Below, piece after piece: positions 24,690 through 33,927 of a DNA stretch of 64,000 nucleotides; the stretch's first letter is position 1; the number at the start of each line of letters is the position of its first letter. Source of the stretch: an uncultured Lactobacillus sp. (GTDB taxonomy: Bacteria; Bacillota; Bacilli; Lactobacillales; Lactobacillaceae); contig CALNAK010000021.1 in assembly GCA_937874185.1 (NCBI GenBank), positions 372,001 through 436,000 of the forward strand, written 5' to 3'. Under the pieces are notes generated by a model that was not told the DNA's origin, did not search any database, and was given only the letters and a program-made list of their open reading frames with translations. Position numbers and translations under genes: made by a program.

Positions 24690-27014
24690 TTAGTTAGTCT
24701 TCTTCTTTTTCTTCGGTAATTCCAACTCAAATAATAACGGACTAGAATCTGGAGCAATTCGCAAATTCAATTCCTGTTGGGCCCGTGTGACTCCAACATA
24801 AAGTAAGCGACGTTCCTCCTCTACAATAGCTGAGTAATTCTCAACTTCCTTGTAGAAACCATGGAACATATTAAATTCACTCTTCTTATTCAAAGTTTTA
24901 TCAATATTGATTGGATTGAAGGCATTATTATTTGTTACATCCCGATAATTATCAATATGGGCTGACTTCAAAGCATTCTCCAAAAATTTAAAACTATGAT
25001 TATAAATTGATTTCCATTCCTGAACAAATTTATCAAACGTCATTTCTGGTGGGAACCAAGTATTCAAGACTTTACTGGCAGCATCGACTTCCTTATCAGT
25101 CAATCCATAAAGATAAACATACTTAAATTCCAAACCCTTAGATTGGTGCAATGATAAGAATTGAATTCGATGTTCCTGTTTATCTTGTTCCATCTTGTCA
25201 GACAGTATTTCCTTCTTACGTTCCTCTTTGAAAAAGAAATCATCTAAACTATCATATTTTTCCAATTCTTCTTCAAGATATTTCTTAATATCATTAACCT
25301 CGACTTTAGACATGAAATTCTTTTCTTCCATATAATCAAAGTATCGATCAGTTAATTTAGTGGCAGCTGTATAAACTTCATCAATCGCTGCTTTTGAAAT
25401 CTTTTTCTTATCCTCATCCGTTTCAGCATCCGCAATTCTCTTTTTGAATCGTTTCACACCATTGAAATAAATTTTAACGCGCTCATCATGACGCTTAAAC
25501 GGTGTATTCGTTTCGGCATTATAAGCTTCAGCGGCCAAAAGATAATCGCTTAATTTTTCTATCTCACGTTCAGAGCGACGCTCAACTTTTTCAGTGTGAT
25601 CCTTATAAGATCTAAAACCAATTCGATTAGTTTGATCAGAAAAATATTTATATTGATTATCCCAAAAAGCTCTCATCAATTGGCTAATAATCCGATAGAC
25701 AATATTATTCTGTAAAATTGCCCCAGCGTTATTTATATTGGCATAAATTTTTTGATTAGCTAACCAATCAGCTAACAACATTCTGGAAGAATTATAACGA
25801 ACCAAAATAGCAATATCATCATTGTTGATTTCAGGATCATTAATTTGTTTGACCAGACGTTTCAACATTTTAGAGTCACCATAGAATCCAGATTTCTTAC
25901 TGCTGAATAGTTTGAAAACACCTTGATCCTTTTTATCCGCTAATAATTCTTTATCCAAACGCACATGATTTTTCTTAATCAACGGAATAACCCGTTTCAA
26001 AATTTTCTCACCCGTCCGATAATTAGTCGATAAATTATGCTTCTGAGCATCCGGTAATAAAGTTTTGTAATTCAAAATATACTTAGGATTACTACCTCGG
26101 AATGAATAAATACTCTGGTCATCATCACCGATAACAATCAAATGTTTCATAGTTTCCGGACTCAGAAGTTTGGAAATAATCTCCCACTGCAAATTATCAA
26201 TATCCTGAAACTCATCAATAACCGCAATCTTGAATTTCGACATAACCCGTTGATAATATTGCAAATATTCCGGAACCTGCATACTCTCCAACAACAATAA
26301 TTTCATGTCATTGAAGTCAATATAACCATTCTGACGCTTCAAATCTTGATACTTATTTAAGACATCCACATAATCTGAGTAAAATTCATCCGTGTGATTC
26401 TGACGTGAATAGTCTGACATAACTTTGATAGCTTCCGATAATGGTTTATCCGCCGTTGCATCGGGTAAAACACCATCACTGGTTAATCCTTGATTGATCA
26501 TATAATCATTTAAATCAAACATTTCTTCAAGCATTTCATCCTTCGTTATTACATTGCTAGGATGTTTTATTTGATCAGCCAAATCTCTAATAAAGAACCG
26601 ATAAGACGACAATACCTTTGAACTACGGTATTCAGGATTTTGGCGCAACAGTTGATAAAAAAGTGCATGAAAAGTCGTGAATTTGGGACGCCCTGTGGAA
26701 AAATCCAAACCAGTTGTCGATAACTCTGATACGAACTTATTATATCTTTCACCCATGTCTAATTTAGACTTATGAGAAAAAGTAATTCCTAAAATTTCAT
26801 CTGGTTCAGTTTTGTTTTCAGCAATCGCAATTAATGACATCAAAATAAAAATTGTAGTTTTACCAGAACCAGCACAGGCATTAACTAAGAGTGGTTTAGT
26901 AAAATCATTATTTAAAATAGCAATTTGTTCATCAGAGAACTTCATCTTTAGGCCTGATTCCATCAGTTCTATTACTTTTTGCGTTGATAATTCTTGAATA
27001 ATTTTGTCCCCCAA
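24690..27014 (-). CDS. UvrD/Rep-family superfamily-1 DNA helicase
   Basis: A 774-residue SF1A helicase that unwinds DNA 3' to 5' using ATP. Walker A is VNACAGSGKTT near residue 45, Walker B is VIDEFQDID near 265, motif III is GDDDQSIYSFRGSNP and motifs V/VI are LHQSKGLEFKYVYLYG and RRLLYVGVTRAQQEL. A charged Lys/Glu-rich insertion (about 475-600) separates the 2A and 2B regions and is unusual compared with UvrD or PcrA. The start is uncertain: a TTG at 27014 lies 12 bases after the LysR stop, but an internal ATG is possible. It appears to be an operon with the LysR gene. Confidence 0.85.
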   Translation of the reverse strand: MGDKIIQELSTQKVIELMESGLKMKFSDEQIAILNNDFTKPLLVNACAGSGKTTIFILMSLIAIAENKTEPDEILGITFSHKSKLDMGERYNKFVSELSTTGLDFSTGRPKFTTFHALFYQLLRQNPEYRSSKVLSSYRFFIRDLADQIKHPSNVITKDEMLEEMFDLNDYMINQGLTSDGVLPDATADKPLSEAIKVMSDYSRQNHTDEFYSDYVDVLNKYQDLKRQNGYIDFNDMKLLLLESMQVPEYLQYYQRVMSKFKIAVIDEFQDIDNLQWEIISKLLSPETMKHLIVIGDDDQSIYSFRGSNPKYILNYKTLLPDAQKHNLSTNYRTGEKILKRVIPLIKKNHVRLDKELLADKKDQGVFKLFSSKKSGFYGDSKMLKRLVKQINDPEINNDDIAILVRYNSSRMLLADWLANQKIYANINNAGAILQNNIVYRIISQLMRAFWDNQYKYFSDQTNRIGFRSYKDHTEKVERRSEREIEKLSDYLLAAEAYNAETNTPFKRHDERVKIYFNGVKRFKKRIADAETDEDKKKISKAAIDEVYTAATKLTDRYFDYMEEKNFMSKVEVNDIKKYLEEELEKYDSLDDFFFKEERKKEILSDKMEQDKQEHRIQFLSLHQSKGLEFKYVYLYGLTDKEVDAASKVLNTWFPPEMTFDKFVQEWKSIYNHSFKFLENALKSAHIDNYRDVTNNNAFNPINIDKTLNKKSEFNMFHGFYKEVENYSAIVEEERRLLYVGVTRAQQELNLRIAPDSSPLLFELELPKKKKKTN

Positions 27015-27026
27015 TAACTTTTGGAT

Positions 27027-27911
27027 CTATTTATTTCTGTTTTCTTTTTCAATATAATTCCACAATAAATCATTTACCTTTGTATGTTTTCCTTTAACTC
27101 TAAGAAAGCATAACTCATTGGCAATATTAGTTGTTAGTGGAACTATCGCTAACTTTTGACTATCAAATTTCTGAGCAGTCTTTTGCATCATTAATGAGAC
27201 ACCCATATTATTTTGAACCATCTGTTTAATAAGATCTACTCGGGTACCTTCGTAAGTGATTTTTGGTTTGAATCCTGCTTTATGGCAGAGCTCTAGCACT
27301 GGATCATACAAATTAGTTGAGTCACCCAGAATAAGAAATTTATCATCCCTTAATTTGGAAAGATCCAACTGCTTGGCATGCGCAAACTGATGATTTTTAG
27401 GTAACACTGCGACAAATTCATCATTTTCCATGACGATCCGTTCCAAATTTTCATCGTCAAAATTAAATACTCGGGCAAAAATCATTTCACACTTGCCTGA
27501 TTTTAACGAGGTCATTAAATTATAACTTTCTTCTTCCTGCAATTGTAGATGAACTTCAGGATACTCCTTCAAAAATTGAGTTATCAGTGCAAAGCTTTGA
27601 TAACTGGGCATTGTTGGAATAGTACGTATCTCTATTGTTAAATCCTTATTGTCTTGAAAGTCGTTTAATTTAACTTGTAATTCAGTATAATTTCGAATAA
27701 TCTTTTTCGCAAAAGGTACAGTTATTTCACCCTGTTGCGTCAAAGATATTTGCCGATGTGCTCTAGTAAACAACGGTGTTCCTAATTCTTTTTCTAAAGC
27801 TAAAATTTGTTTAGAAATATTTCCCTGTGTGGTAAAAAGATTTTCGGCCGTGTCAGTATAATTTAAAGTTTTCGACAAATCAACAAACGTTTTTAACTTT
27901 TGGATATCCAA
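27027..27911 (-). CDS. LysR-family transcriptional regulator
   Basis: A 294-residue regulator. The N-terminal winged helix-turn-helix shows FVDLSKTLNYTDTAENLFTTQGNISKQILALEKELGTPLFTRAHRQISLT. The substrate-binding domain follows from about residue 90. The DNA-binding helix is in the first 60 residues. It is divergent from a HAD phosphatase, which is the likely target by the usual LysR arrangement, although the downstream helicase gene on the same strand may simply be co-transcribed. Its ligand is unknown. Confidence 0.9.
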   Translation of the reverse strand: MDIQKLKTFVDLSKTLNYTDTAENLFTTQGNISKQILALEKELGTPLFTRAHRQISLTQQGEITVPFAKKIIRNYTELQVKLNDFQDNKDLTIEIRTIPTMPSYQSFALITQFLKEYPEVHLQLQEEESYNLMTSLKSGKCEMIFARVFNFDDENLERIVMENDEFVAVLPKNHQFAHAKQLDLSKLRDDKFLILGDSTNLYDPVLELCHKAGFKPKITYEGTRVDLIKQMVQNNMGVSLMMQKTAQKFDSQKLAIVPLTTNIANELCFLRVKGKHTKVNDLLWNYIEKENRNK

Positions 27912-28043
27912 TCATGACACTTCCTATTCCATTTTAGAATACTATATCATAGTTTTTACACCGACAATTGTCGCTTCTATTCATAAGTATTTCGTTTTGC
28001 TGTAATATAGATAGTAAATATATCGCTTGGGGGATTATTATAA

Positions 28044-28838
28044 ATGACAAATTTAAAATTAATTGCTACTGATGTGGATGGTACTCTCTTCGATTCCGAA
28101 CACACTTATGATCATGAACGTTTGAACAATTACTTAAAAAAATTGCATCAACAAGATGTGAAATTCTTTGTTGCCAGCGGAAACAGTTATAGTCATTTAA
28201 CTGCCATCTTTTCAGAATCACCTTTAATTGATGGTTTCATTGCTGAAAATGGCGCACAAATAAATGTCGGTGGTAAATTCATTGACGAAAGAACCATTGC
28301 CCAGGCCAACCTGAATCAAATAATCCCCGTTTTAAATAGTAAGTTAAATTTAACTAAGCTATTCCTATCAGGAAAAAAGGCTACCTATTCAACTAACAAA
28401 TTTGACGATATCGACCATTACTATCACGATAACTTGGTCCATGTCGATACACTCGAAAACATTGATGACGTTGTTTATAAAATTAATATTCAATTAGTTA
28501 ATAGTAATTTAATTGATGCAGTTAAATTTATTAATGATAATTATTCCCATTTAGTTTACGCAGCCGTCAGTGGCTTTGGTAGTATCGACATTATCCCTAT
28601 TAACACTAATAAAGGAACTGCCATTACCGATTTATGCGATTACTACAAAATATCAACATCTGATGTAATTGCATTTGGCGATAATGGTAATGACTTAGAA
28701 ATGATTAAAGTAGCCGGTACTGGTGTGGCAATGAAAAATGCTGTTAAAGATATTAAACAAGCCTCAAATTTAATTACTAAAGATGATAACGACCATGACG
28801 GAGTTTTAAATACAATCGCTGAGATTTTTGATATTTAA
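28044..28838 (+). CDS. Cof-type HAD-superfamily phosphatase
   Basis: A 264-residue type IIB HAD hydrolase: motif I ATDVDGTLFDSE, motif II Ser in VASGNSY, late motif GDNGNDLEM, with the C2 cap between. A second, divergent HAD of this class lies at 3283; the two are not close paralogues. Substrate unknown, probably a sugar phosphate or nucleotide. It is divergent from the LysR regulator. A bidirectional terminator follows at 28848-28892. Confidence 0.88.
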   Translation: MTNLKLIATDVDGTLFDSEHTYDHERLNNYLKKLHQQDVKFFVASGNSYSHLTAIFSESPLIDGFIAENGAQINVGGKFIDERTIAQANLNQIIPVLNSKLNLTKLFLSGKKATYSTNKFDDIDHYYHDNLVHVDTLENIDDVVYKINIQLVNSNLIDAVKFINDNYSHLVYAAVSGFGSIDIIPINTNKGTAITDLCDYYKISTSDVIAFGDNGNDLEMIKVAGTGVAMKNAVKDIKQASNLITKDDNDHDGVLNTIAEIFDI

Positions 28839-28847
28839 TCTCTAACA

Positions 28848-28892
28848 TAGAACAAAACGTCCACAATTCAAATGCGAATTGTGGACGTTTTT
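28848..28892. terminator. Bidirectional terminator
   Basis: AAACGTCCACAATTC and GAATTGTGGACGTTT form a perfect 15-bp stem between the HAD and PspC genes. Confidence 0.9.
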
Positions 28893-28898
28893 ATTATT

Positions 28899-29093
28899 TT
28901 AATTTTCATCTGGTTTTTCCATTAGTAACAACAAAACTAAATAAACAATGATACCTGGAAAAGCTGGTGTTAACGAAAGTAGAACATAAAGAATTCTACC
29001 AACTGCTGGATTCCAGTCGAAATTCTCACAGAGTCCGGCGATTACTCCACCAAAAATTTGATTGTTTTTTGATCTTTTTACAGGAATGTGCAT
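28899..29093 (-). CDS. PspC-domain small membrane protein (copy 1)
   Basis: A 64-residue protein consisting of a PspC domain: NNQIFGGVIAGLCENFDWNPAVGRILYVLL then a hydrophobic helix and a short acidic tail. PspC proteins respond to or take part in envelope stress. The start at 29093 follows GGAGG by 11 bases; the longer start at 29111 has no ribosome site. It is tandem with the next gene, 25 bases apart, and similar in sequence. Confidence 0.8.
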   Translation of the reverse strand: MHIPVKRSKNNQIFGGVIAGLCENFDWNPAVGRILYVLLSLTPAFPGIIVYLVLLLLMEKPDEN

Positions 29094-29117
29094 TATATCT
29101 TCAACCTCCATTTATTA

Positions 29118-29303
29118 TTATTCAGGATTTTCCATTAGCATCCATAATACTAAATATCCGATAATACCTGGAAATGGTGTCAAACTGACGATAACCCACA
29201 AAACTCTGGCAATTGTTGGGTTCCATTGGAAATGTTCAGCCAATCCTCCGATAACACCAGCAAAAACTTTATCACTATTTGAACGTCTAATTGAAATATG
29301 CAT
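29118..29303 (-). CDS. PspC-domain small membrane protein (copy 2)
   Basis: A 61-residue PspC domain: SNSDKVFAGVIGGLAEHFQW then a hydrophobic helix ending VLWMLMENPE. It shares the first residues MHI and overall pattern with the neighbour, so the pair looks like a tandem duplication. Both lie in one operon with this copy first. A phage-shock-like envelope stress role is inferred from the family. Confidence 0.82.
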   Translation of the reverse strand: MHISIRRSNSDKVFAGVIGGLAEHFQWNPTIARVLWVIVSLTPFPGIIGYLVLWMLMENPE

Positions 29304-29458
29304 AAGCTACTTCCCCCTCTTTATCTTTAATTACATATTAATTTATTTACAGATATTAGTACATTTAAATCACTTACAAATGCCTTACAAATTTGTCACT
29401 ATGAGATTTAAAAAAGCAAACTCATTAATTCTGAATTTGTATCCATAAATATCAATGA

Positions 29459-29869
29459 TTAATTTAATTGTTCAATTATTTCCTTTAGCTGAATCAAATT
29501 ACTATTGAATGCGTTCTTGGCAATTGGTTTTAACAACACCATCGGTAATTTAGTTTCATCTGACGTGTAAAACACTTCTTTTATACTTGTGAACAGATTT
29601 TCTTCAATCAAACTGAATATCAATTGATATTCCAATCTCCCACTAGTACTACTATAAATAATTTGGTTCTCTACTGGACTAATCGAAATAACCTCGTCCT
29701 TATTTAATGCTTCTACATCACGATGAATCGCAAATGTTTTATCATCTATTTTAGTGATTTCTGCGATTACTGGGTTCCATTTTATAAGTGACATTGGATC
29801 TAATAAAATTCTTTTAACTTCATTACTCTGTGCTTTAACTAAAACGCTGTTTGTAAATAATTTTTTCAT
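29459..29869 (-). CDS. SRPBCC-like (START/polyketide cyclase-like) protein
   Basis: A 136-residue single-domain protein. The opening MKKLFTNSVLVKAQSNEVKRILLDPMSLIKWNP and the later strand-rich region fit the hydrophobic-ligand-binding SRPBCC fold, in which the 'W-N-P' after the first helix is common. The match is by pattern and not strong. The start at 29869 follows GGAGG by 8 bases. It is monocistronic; function unknown. Confidence 0.6.
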   Translation of the reverse strand: MKKLFTNSVLVKAQSNEVKRILLDPMSLIKWNPVIAEITKIDDKTFAIHRDVEALNKDEVISISPVENQIIYSSTSGRLEYQLIFSLIEENLFTSIKEVFYTSDETKLPMVLLKPIAKNAFNSNLIQLKEIIEQLN

Positions 29870-29957
29870 TTCAACTGCCTCCATCTATTTGATGAAGTAA
29901 GCATACGAAATTACCGACATTAGATAAAATCAGTATTCTGATATTAGCAAAGTCACG

Positions 29958-29986
29958 AAAAAAAGACGCACATACGCGTCTTTTAG
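29958..29986 (-). terminator. Terminator downstream of the RRNPP-type regulator
   Basis: AAAGACGCGTATGTGCGTCTTT forms a hairpin on the minus strand followed by a T run. Confidence 0.7.
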
Positions 29987-30058
29987 TAGATTTATTACAA
30001 CATTTCCTGAGAATAATATCGAATGCTTATATTATTCAATATATACCTCAATGACTAA

Positions 30059-30877
30059 TTAGAAATTCTCAAAAACTTTTTCTCCATATAATTCAGTGAA
30101 TAAATCTTTTCTCTTATTAGCTTCCACACGCTCATTATCATTGTGTGCAACTTTTGACAATCGAGCTAATAGAAAGTAACAATTGGCTAACATATAATGC
30201 GAATCATGTTTGGTAATGAAACTAATTCCATCAACCAAATAGGCTGTTGAGCTCTGATAATCATTCATTTTAAAATAAATTAATGCAGCTGAATAATAAA
30301 GGATATTCTGGTTTTCATCATAATTATATTCATCCCAATTGTTAAAAACCAAATCTAAATTATCAGCTGCGGATTCTTTTTGACCTTGTAAGGCATAAAC
30401 ATAGCTAATTGCTGCATAAGCTAATCGGGATAAGGTACTTAAACGAGTTCCGCTTGCCTCTGCTAATGATAACTTCAATGACTGGATAGCTGAAAAAATA
30501 GAATTAGTCTGTAATTGCGAAACACCTAAATAATAATAATATGATTGTATTTGCTGACTAGTTTTCAAATCATTTATTACATCATCTTGTAATAGGAATG
30601 CTTTCAATTCGGTATATTGATGCTCATTACATAGTTTTTCCACAGTATCATTAAATTCTTCTTGAGAACTGATCTCAAAATTAGTGGATAAACTAATTTC
30701 ATCCAAATCAACGCCGAGCTTTTTAGAAAGATTTATCAATAAATTAGCGTTGGGAACATAAACATCATTCTCAATTGCTGACAACATTGATTGTGCGCAA
30801 ACACCTTCGGACAATTCTTTCTGTGTTAAGTGTTTACTTTTACGTAATTCTTTTAAAACCATCCCTAAATTTTTCAT
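30059..30877 (-). CDS. RRNPP-type helix-turn-helix/TPR regulator
   Basis: A 272-residue regulator with an XRE-type HTH (MVLKELRKSKHLTQKELSEGVCAQSMLSAIENDVYVP) followed from about residue 70 by TPR-like helical repeats with regular aromatic/Ala patterns (YYYYLGVSQLQ, YAAISYVYALQGQ). This is the Rgg/PlcR/PrgX-type layout, in which a short peptide pheromone binds the TPRs. No credible pheromone gene is visible in the flanking 250 bases on either side. A membrane protein is divergently transcribed from 31134 and could be its target. The ligand is unknown. Confidence 0.78.
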   Translation of the reverse strand: MKNLGMVLKELRKSKHLTQKELSEGVCAQSMLSAIENDVYVPNANLLINLSKKLGVDLDEISLSTNFEISSQEEFNDTVEKLCNEHQYTELKAFLLQDDVINDLKTSQQIQSYYYYLGVSQLQTNSIFSAIQSLKLSLAEASGTRLSTLSRLAYAAISYVYALQGQKESAADNLDLVFNNWDEYNYDENQNILYYSAALIYFKMNDYQSSTAYLVDGISFITKHDSHYMLANCYFLLARLSKVAHNDNERVEANKRKDLFTELYGEKVFENF

Positions 30878-31133
30878 ATATATCCCTGACTTCTACTTTT
30901 CATTACTATCTTAATTTTAGATTAAAAAGTCCAAAAAGTCTTTGAATACGATTGAACAAGTTTAAAATAATATTTCACACAATTATTGTGCGGATAATGA
31001 CCTAATACAGAATAGAATGAATCTATTCAAATACTATATATTTTACAATGTATTTTTAATCTGAATTTTCGTTGCTTTTCAATATTCATGAATATATGAT
31101 TATAAAAAGTATTATTTTTAAAGGAGATTTCTT

Positions 31134-31586
31134 ATGCTAAGTGCATCATTTAATCAAATTATCCTTGATGTTATAATTGTAGTGTATATTTTTTATAAAC
31201 AATTACAACCTAAGGAAATAAAAACTGACTCAAAAGGACAATATGTGATTTTAATTATTGGCGCGATTAATGCGTGGAATAAAATCACTCACGACCAACT
31301 AAAAATAACAATTTCATTACTTATTGGAGCTTTAATTTCATTTGTTATTTTGGCTATTGGTTTTGCTTACTTACGAACTATAACTTGTAAAATATATGAA
31401 AAGAATGGTCATATTTACCGTCAAGGAAACTATAAAACACTGATTTTATGGGCAATAATGATTATAATTCATGCCGTAGTTAACAAATTTATTCCTGAGT
31501 TAAGCTCCACTTTTATTTTGTATATGGGTATTTCATTTTCCACACAATATTTGATAACACTATGGAGATACCAAAATGGGAAGTAA
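31134..31586 (+). CDS. Four-helix membrane protein, unknown function
   Basis: A 150-residue integral membrane protein with about four hydrophobic segments (about 5-20, 33-43, 54-76, 99-115, 124-142). I do not recognise a domain; the pattern resembles CcdC/DUF1453-like small membrane proteins. Start supported by AAAGGAGAT. It is divergent from the RRNPP-type regulator, about 250 bases away, so it may be regulated by it. Peptide export or sensing is speculation. Confidence 0.6.
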   Translation: MLSASFNQIILDVIIVVYIFYKQLQPKEIKTDSKGQYVILIIGAINAWNKITHDQLKITISLLIGALISFVILAIGFAYLRTITCKIYEKNGHIYRQGNYKTLILWAIMIIIHAVVNKFIPELSSTFILYMGISFSTQYLITLWRYQNGK

Positions 31587-31800
31587 CTTTTCAAAATGGC
31601 GATAATAATATTTTCTTCAACTATTATTGATTATGCTTAATCTAGAAATTCAATTCATTTATGGATTGGATTTCTTTTTGAATTTTGAGGACATTTTTAC
31701 CTTGGCATTTCTCCTCGTTTAACAGAACTTGGTTTATATGAAAAGGGATTAATCATATTGTCACTACAAAGTTAGCAACTATGTCGGTTCCAAACAAAAT

Positions 31801-31826
31801 AAAAAAGACTACTTTCGCAGTCTTAA
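31801..31826. terminator. Terminator of the metQ3 transcript
   Basis: AAAAAGACTACTTTCGCAGTCTT is a short hairpin; on the minus strand it is followed by TTTTTT directly after the metQ3 stop. Confidence 0.7.
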
Positions 31827-31842
31827 TTATTAAGCAAAGTTA

Positions 31843-32670
31843 TTATTGCAAAACTTTATAATTCCAAGCAGGACTTTCATAACCGTGGAATTTTGTACTG
31901 ATCAAGTTAGCAACTTCTTTAGTGTGGTAGGCTTTGACAATCTTTTTAAAGGCAGGATTATCCTTATCTTTGGCATTTGTCGACAGGATATTCACATAAG
32001 GTTTCGATTTAGCGGTAATCTTTTCTCGATAAACAGCATTTTTAGGATTCAATTTGGCATCACTGGCAACGCCACTATTAACACAGGCAGCAGTCACATC
32101 ATCTAAGGATTTGGCTGTTTGACCTGCATCTAGTGACGATAATTTAATACCAACCTTGTTCTCAGTAATATCATGCAAATTAGGTATCTTACTACCATCC
32201 AATTTTATCAAACCGGCACTTTCCAACAACTGTAAGGCTCGTCCTTCATTAGTAACATCATTTGGAATTGCTACTTTGTCGCTTTTTTTCAATTGACTCA
32301 AACTAGTGATTTTCTTTGAGAACAATGACATTGGGGCGATTACTGTTTCACCAATTGAAACGATATTAGTCTTATGTTTCTTGTTCCAATCACTCTGGAA
32401 AGTATACGTCTGGAAATCGTTCATATCAATTTCCCCTTGTGCCAAAGCCGTATTTGGTTGACTATAATCAGAAAACTCAACTATTTTTATGTTGATGCCT
32501 TCTTTTTTGACAATCTTAGCAACCCTCTCCAGTTCCGGATCATTGGCTCCACAAATACCGACTTTGATCGTTTTCCCCGACTGATTACTACTACTGCAAC
32601 CAGCTAAAATTAACAAACTAAGTGTGGTAATGAATATTAGAAATATTCCCTTAATTTTCCCCTGTAACAT
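31843..32670 (-). CDS. MetQ-like methionine-binding lipoprotein (third copy)
   Basis: A 275-residue NlpA/MetQ-family lipoprotein: signal peptide with lipobox ILAGC (Cys25), then the substrate-binding domain with the family signatures VEFSDYSQPNTALAQGEID and VNSGVASDAKL, ending YESPAWNYKVLQ. It binds methionine or related substrate for the MetNI transporter. The start at 32670 follows AGGAGGAAG. It is highly similar to the upstream gene (32803) and clearly a tandem duplicate; the preceding spacer carries a truncated T-box. It probably depends on read-through. Confidence 0.9.
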   Translation of the reverse strand: MLQGKIKGIFLIFITTLSLLILAGCSSSNQSGKTIKVGICGANDPELERVAKIVKKEGINIKIVEFSDYSQPNTALAQGEIDMNDFQTYTFQSDWNKKHKTNIVSIGETVIAPMSLFSKKITSLSQLKKSDKVAIPNDVTNEGRALQLLESAGLIKLDGSKIPNLHDITENKVGIKLSSLDAGQTAKSLDDVTAACVNSGVASDAKLNPKNAVYREKITAKSKPYVNILSTNAKDKDNPAFKKIVKAYHTKEVANLISTKFHGYESPAWNYKVLQ

Positions 32671-32685
32671 AATCTTCCTCCTCAA

Positions 32686-32790
32686 TTTGAAAAGGCACTT
32701 CTATCAGGCTGGTTTGCCTAATAGAAGTGCCTTTTCGACACGGTATCATTCTAAAAGCAAACATTAATTTTCACTTTTTCTAATACCAAA
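32686..32790 (-). other. Truncated T-box remnant upstream of metQ3
   Basis: On the minus strand the spacer reads like the 3' half of the neighbouring Met T-box: TTTTAGAATGATACCGTG in place of AGAATGGTACCGCG, followed by the terminator hairpin AGGCACTTCTATTAG..CTGATAGAAGTGCCT and a T run. The stem I with specifier loop is absent. The T-box core UGGU, which pairs with the tRNA 3' end, is mutated to UGAU. The result looks like a non-functional regulator that retains a terminator hairpin. Confidence 0.8.
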
Positions 32791-32802
32791 ACTATAAGTT
32801 AA

Positions 32803-33639
32803 TTATTGTAAAACTTTGTAATTCCAAGCTGGACTTTCGTAACCGTTGAATTCGGCTTTGATAATCTTAGCAATATCAGGTGATTGATATGCCTTAACAA
32901 TCTTCTTGTAAGCAGCTTTATTCTTATCTTTTCCGTTAGCAGAAATAATATTTACGTAAGGCTTTGATTTAGCAGTAATTTTTTCTCTATAAACAGCCTT
33001 TTTAGGATCAAGTTTAGCATCACTAGCAACACCAGAATTAACAACAGAAGCAGTAACATCATCAAGTGATTTAGCAGTTTGTGCGGCATCCAATGGAGTA
33101 ATCTTCAAGTTCAATCTGTTTTCCTTAACATCTTTTAGACCAGGAACTTTGGCATCATCCAATTTGATAAGACCAGCACTTTCTAGTAGATCTAATCCAC
33201 GAGCTTGGTTAGTAGCATCATTAGGAAGGGCAATCTTGTCACCTTCTTTAATTTCACTAACTTTAGTAATCTTCTTTGAATATAGAGCCATTGGGGCAAT
33301 TACAGTTGAACCGATTGAAACAATATTTGTATTGTGTTTCTTGTTCCAGTCATTTTGGAAAATGATTGTTTGGAAGGCGTTCAAATCAATTTCACCTTGT
33401 TGTAAAGCTGTATTAGGTTGGTTGTAATCTGAGAATTCAACAATTTTTAGATTGATACCTTCCTTTTTAACTTTTTTGGCAACAGCCTTTAGTACACGGT
33501 CATCTGAACCAGTAATACCAATTTTTACAGTCGTTTCCTTTGATGCACTAGCCTTGCTTGTACCACAACCTGCTAGTACGAATAAACTAAATGTGGCTAA
33601 GATTAATAAAAATATTCCTTTAATTTTACTATTTTTCAT
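32803..33639 (-). CDS. MetQ-like methionine-binding lipoprotein (second copy)
   Basis: A 278-residue NlpA/MetQ-family lipoprotein, lipobox VLAGC with Cys25, substrate-binding domain signatures VEFSDYNQPNTALQQGEID and VNSGVASDAKL, C terminus YESPAWNYKVLQ. Nearly the same length and sequence as metQ3. It lies downstream of metI and behind a complete Met T-box, so it is induced when tRNA-Met is uncharged. Start supported by GAGGAGAAATT. Confidence 0.92.
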   Translation of the reverse strand: MKNSKIKGIFLLILATFSLFVLAGCGTSKASASKETTVKIGITGSDDRVLKAVAKKVKKEGINLKIVEFSDYNQPNTALQQGEIDLNAFQTIIFQNDWNKKHNTNIVSIGSTVIAPMALYSKKITKVSEIKEGDKIALPNDATNQARGLDLLESAGLIKLDDAKVPGLKDVKENRLNLKITPLDAAQTAKSLDDVTASVVNSGVASDAKLDPKKAVYREKITAKSKPYVNIISANGKDKNKAAYKKIVKAYQSPDIAKIIKAEFNGYESPAWNYKVLQ

Positions 33640-33655
33640 AATTTCTCCTCCTCAA

Positions 33656-33915
33656 TATAAAAAGGCGCTCCTATCCATAGACATCAGTTTGTCTAAGATA
33701 GAAGCGCCTTTTGCGCGGTACCATTCTATTTTAAAAGCAAATTCACATTCACTTTTCTCATTAACATGTAATACATGTTGTGTACTGTAATGGGTACCGA
33801 CCATCACTCCTTAAAAATTCAGGAATGCCAATCACGGATCATTTTCACTTACATTTTTGTCCTCATCTCATTACCTGAGGCTTTCTGTACAAATATTTGT
33901 AAGTTACTTTTCCGA
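33656..33915 (-). promoter_or_regulatory. Met-specific T-box leader upstream of metQ2
   Basis: The T-box core AGAATGGTACCGCG lies at 33713-33727 (minus). The stem I region carries GAAAATGATCC with the specifier codon ATG at 33842-33840. The terminator AAAAGGCGCTTCTATCTTAG..and..AGGAGCGCC with T run is at 33656-33712. An uncharged tRNA-Met would favour the antiterminator. The leader begins within about 15 bases of the metI stop, so it sits inside the transcription unit and has no clear promoter of its own. Confidence 0.88.
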
Positions 33916-33927
33916 TCAATTTGTTAT

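Noticed and set aside
33452..33790. 112-codon plus-strand frame across metQ2 and its T-box
   Set aside because: Antisense shadow of a strong lipoprotein gene and a structured leader.
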